From: Aureococcus anophagefferens
Lineage: Eukaryota; Sar; Pelagophyceae; Pelagomonadales; Pelagomonadaceae
Length of the DNA stretch: 64,000 nt
Reading direction: 5' to 3'
Assembly: GCF_000186865.1 (NCBI RefSeq)
Contig: NW_008705566.1
Location: 1,478,650 to 1,542,649, forward strand
Shown piece after piece: positions 63,559 to 64,000 of the stretch; position 1 is the stretch's first letter, and every line of letters starts with the position of its first letter. A model generated the notes under the pieces. It made no database searches. It worked only from the letters and a program-made list of their open reading frames with translations, and was not told the DNA's origin. The position numbers were made by a program, and so were the translations under genes.

Positions 63559-64000
63559 GATGTCACGGGGGGTGTCCGAGAGGCCGCAGGAAAGTACGTG
63601 CGTGGTGGAGATTGCGGGTGCCTGCGGGGGAATCGACGCGGTTCCGCGGCGACGATCGACGGACGAGGCGCGCGAATCAGGGGTTGAAGACCTTTCAGGC
63701 ACGTCCGCCGACGGCCGGGAGGCCGGCCGCCGGCCGCGCCGCGCCACCGAGGACTCGAAGACGTAGCGGAGCGGGTCCCGGCGCGCCGGCCGCCGGCCGC
63801 GCAAGAGCGAGTCGCTCTTCGCCGTCGTCGAGGTGTCCGCCGCGGACCACGCCGCCGGCGGGCCACGAGGTGGGAGGCCGGCTTGCATGCGCTTGGCGTG
63901 CACCGAGGACTCGAAGACGTAGCGGAGCGGGTCCCGGCGCGCCGGCCGCCGGCCGCGCAAGAGCGAGTCGCTCTTCCGCGTCGTCGAGGGTCCGCCGCGA
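63559..64000. other. Intergenic end region
   Basis: Upstream of the secreted-protein gene. Apart from the direct repeats described separately I see no start codon with a plausible protein and no RNA gene. The minus-strand frame is open to the window end but encodes only repeat-derived Arg/Pro peptides. Confidence 0.4.
63745..63976. repeat. 76-bp direct repeat, 156 bp apart
   Basis: 63745-63820 and 63901-63976 are identical (CACCGAGGACTCG...CGAGTCGCTCTTC). Each contains a nested GGCCGCCGGCCGCG palindromic core. The second copy reaches almost to the window edge, so a longer tandem array may continue outside. Confidence 0.92.

Noticed and set aside
1..64000. Biosynthetic or defence gene cluster
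   Set aside because: Neighbouring genes belong to unrelated pathways, alternate strands and lack shared regulation signals; no operon-like logic is visible.

Overview
The window is nuclear DNA of a GC-rich, gene-dense, intron-poor photosynthetic stramenopile. A pelagophyte close to Aureococcus fits best. The evidence is: genes packed tail-to-tail or head-to-head with gaps of tens to a few hundred bases; spliceosomal GT-AG introns that are few and mostly very short (about 35-60 nt); heterokont plastid presequences (signal peptide ending near an ASA-F type cleavage site) on several proteins; plastid functions (triose-phosphate translocator, NYC1/NOL-like reductase, RF3); and one 193-bp intron with every hallmark of an introner element, a transposon class known from pelagophytes. 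Species assignment is inference.

Layout. 1-4.4 kb: 3' end of a sulfotransferase-like gene, a longin-like gene, a class V aminotransferase and a metallophosphoesterase interrupted by the introner. 4.9-10.5 kb: a three-repeat MYB factor, an acidic repeat protein, a SWIM zinc-finger gene lying inside a 60-bp inverted repeat, and a plastid NYC1/NOL-like reductase. 10.5-20.8 kb: a ZIP zinc transporter, a tandem-domain imidazoleglycerol-phosphate dehydratase (IGPD), a Tudor protein, and a 1,819-residue protein with MFG and GWG repeats that ends in a catalytically dead copy of the tandem IGPD; its 3' end is tandemly triplicated with the end of the convergent sirtuin gene. 21-34.5 kb: hypothetical proteins, a Sel1/MYND/TPR protein, a cytosolic-type sulfotransferase, RF3, an EF-hand membrane protein and an MFS transporter. 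34.7-44.3 kb: one intronless gene for a 3,177-residue two-TM modular surface protein. 44.5-58.9 kb: triose-phosphate translocator, SPRY-BTB protein, a Cys-rich multi-pass membrane protein, CaM-kinase-like kinase, prolyl oligopeptidase, a small thylakoid-lumen protein with a spliced tripartite presequence, Aurora kinase, a four-exon sulfatase and a two-exon histidine phosphatase. 59-64 kb: an MFS transporter, then accessory DNA: an AT-rich broken U-box gene, a second inverted-repeat cassette (47-bp arms, TAGTCGG repeats, small SAM-like gene), trinucleotide tracts and a secreted Thr/Pro-rich protein.

The genes are mostly unrelated housekeeping genes, not an operon-like system. The unusual material is (i) recent intron gain by a transposon, (ii) two inverted-repeat-bounded cassettes, (iii) IGPD duplication followed by complementary motif loss and by fusion of a pseudoenzyme copy to a repeat scaffold, and (iv) a very large modular receptor-like protein. 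Exon joins were inferred from frame, GT-AG sites and family conservation; no transcript evidence was available.
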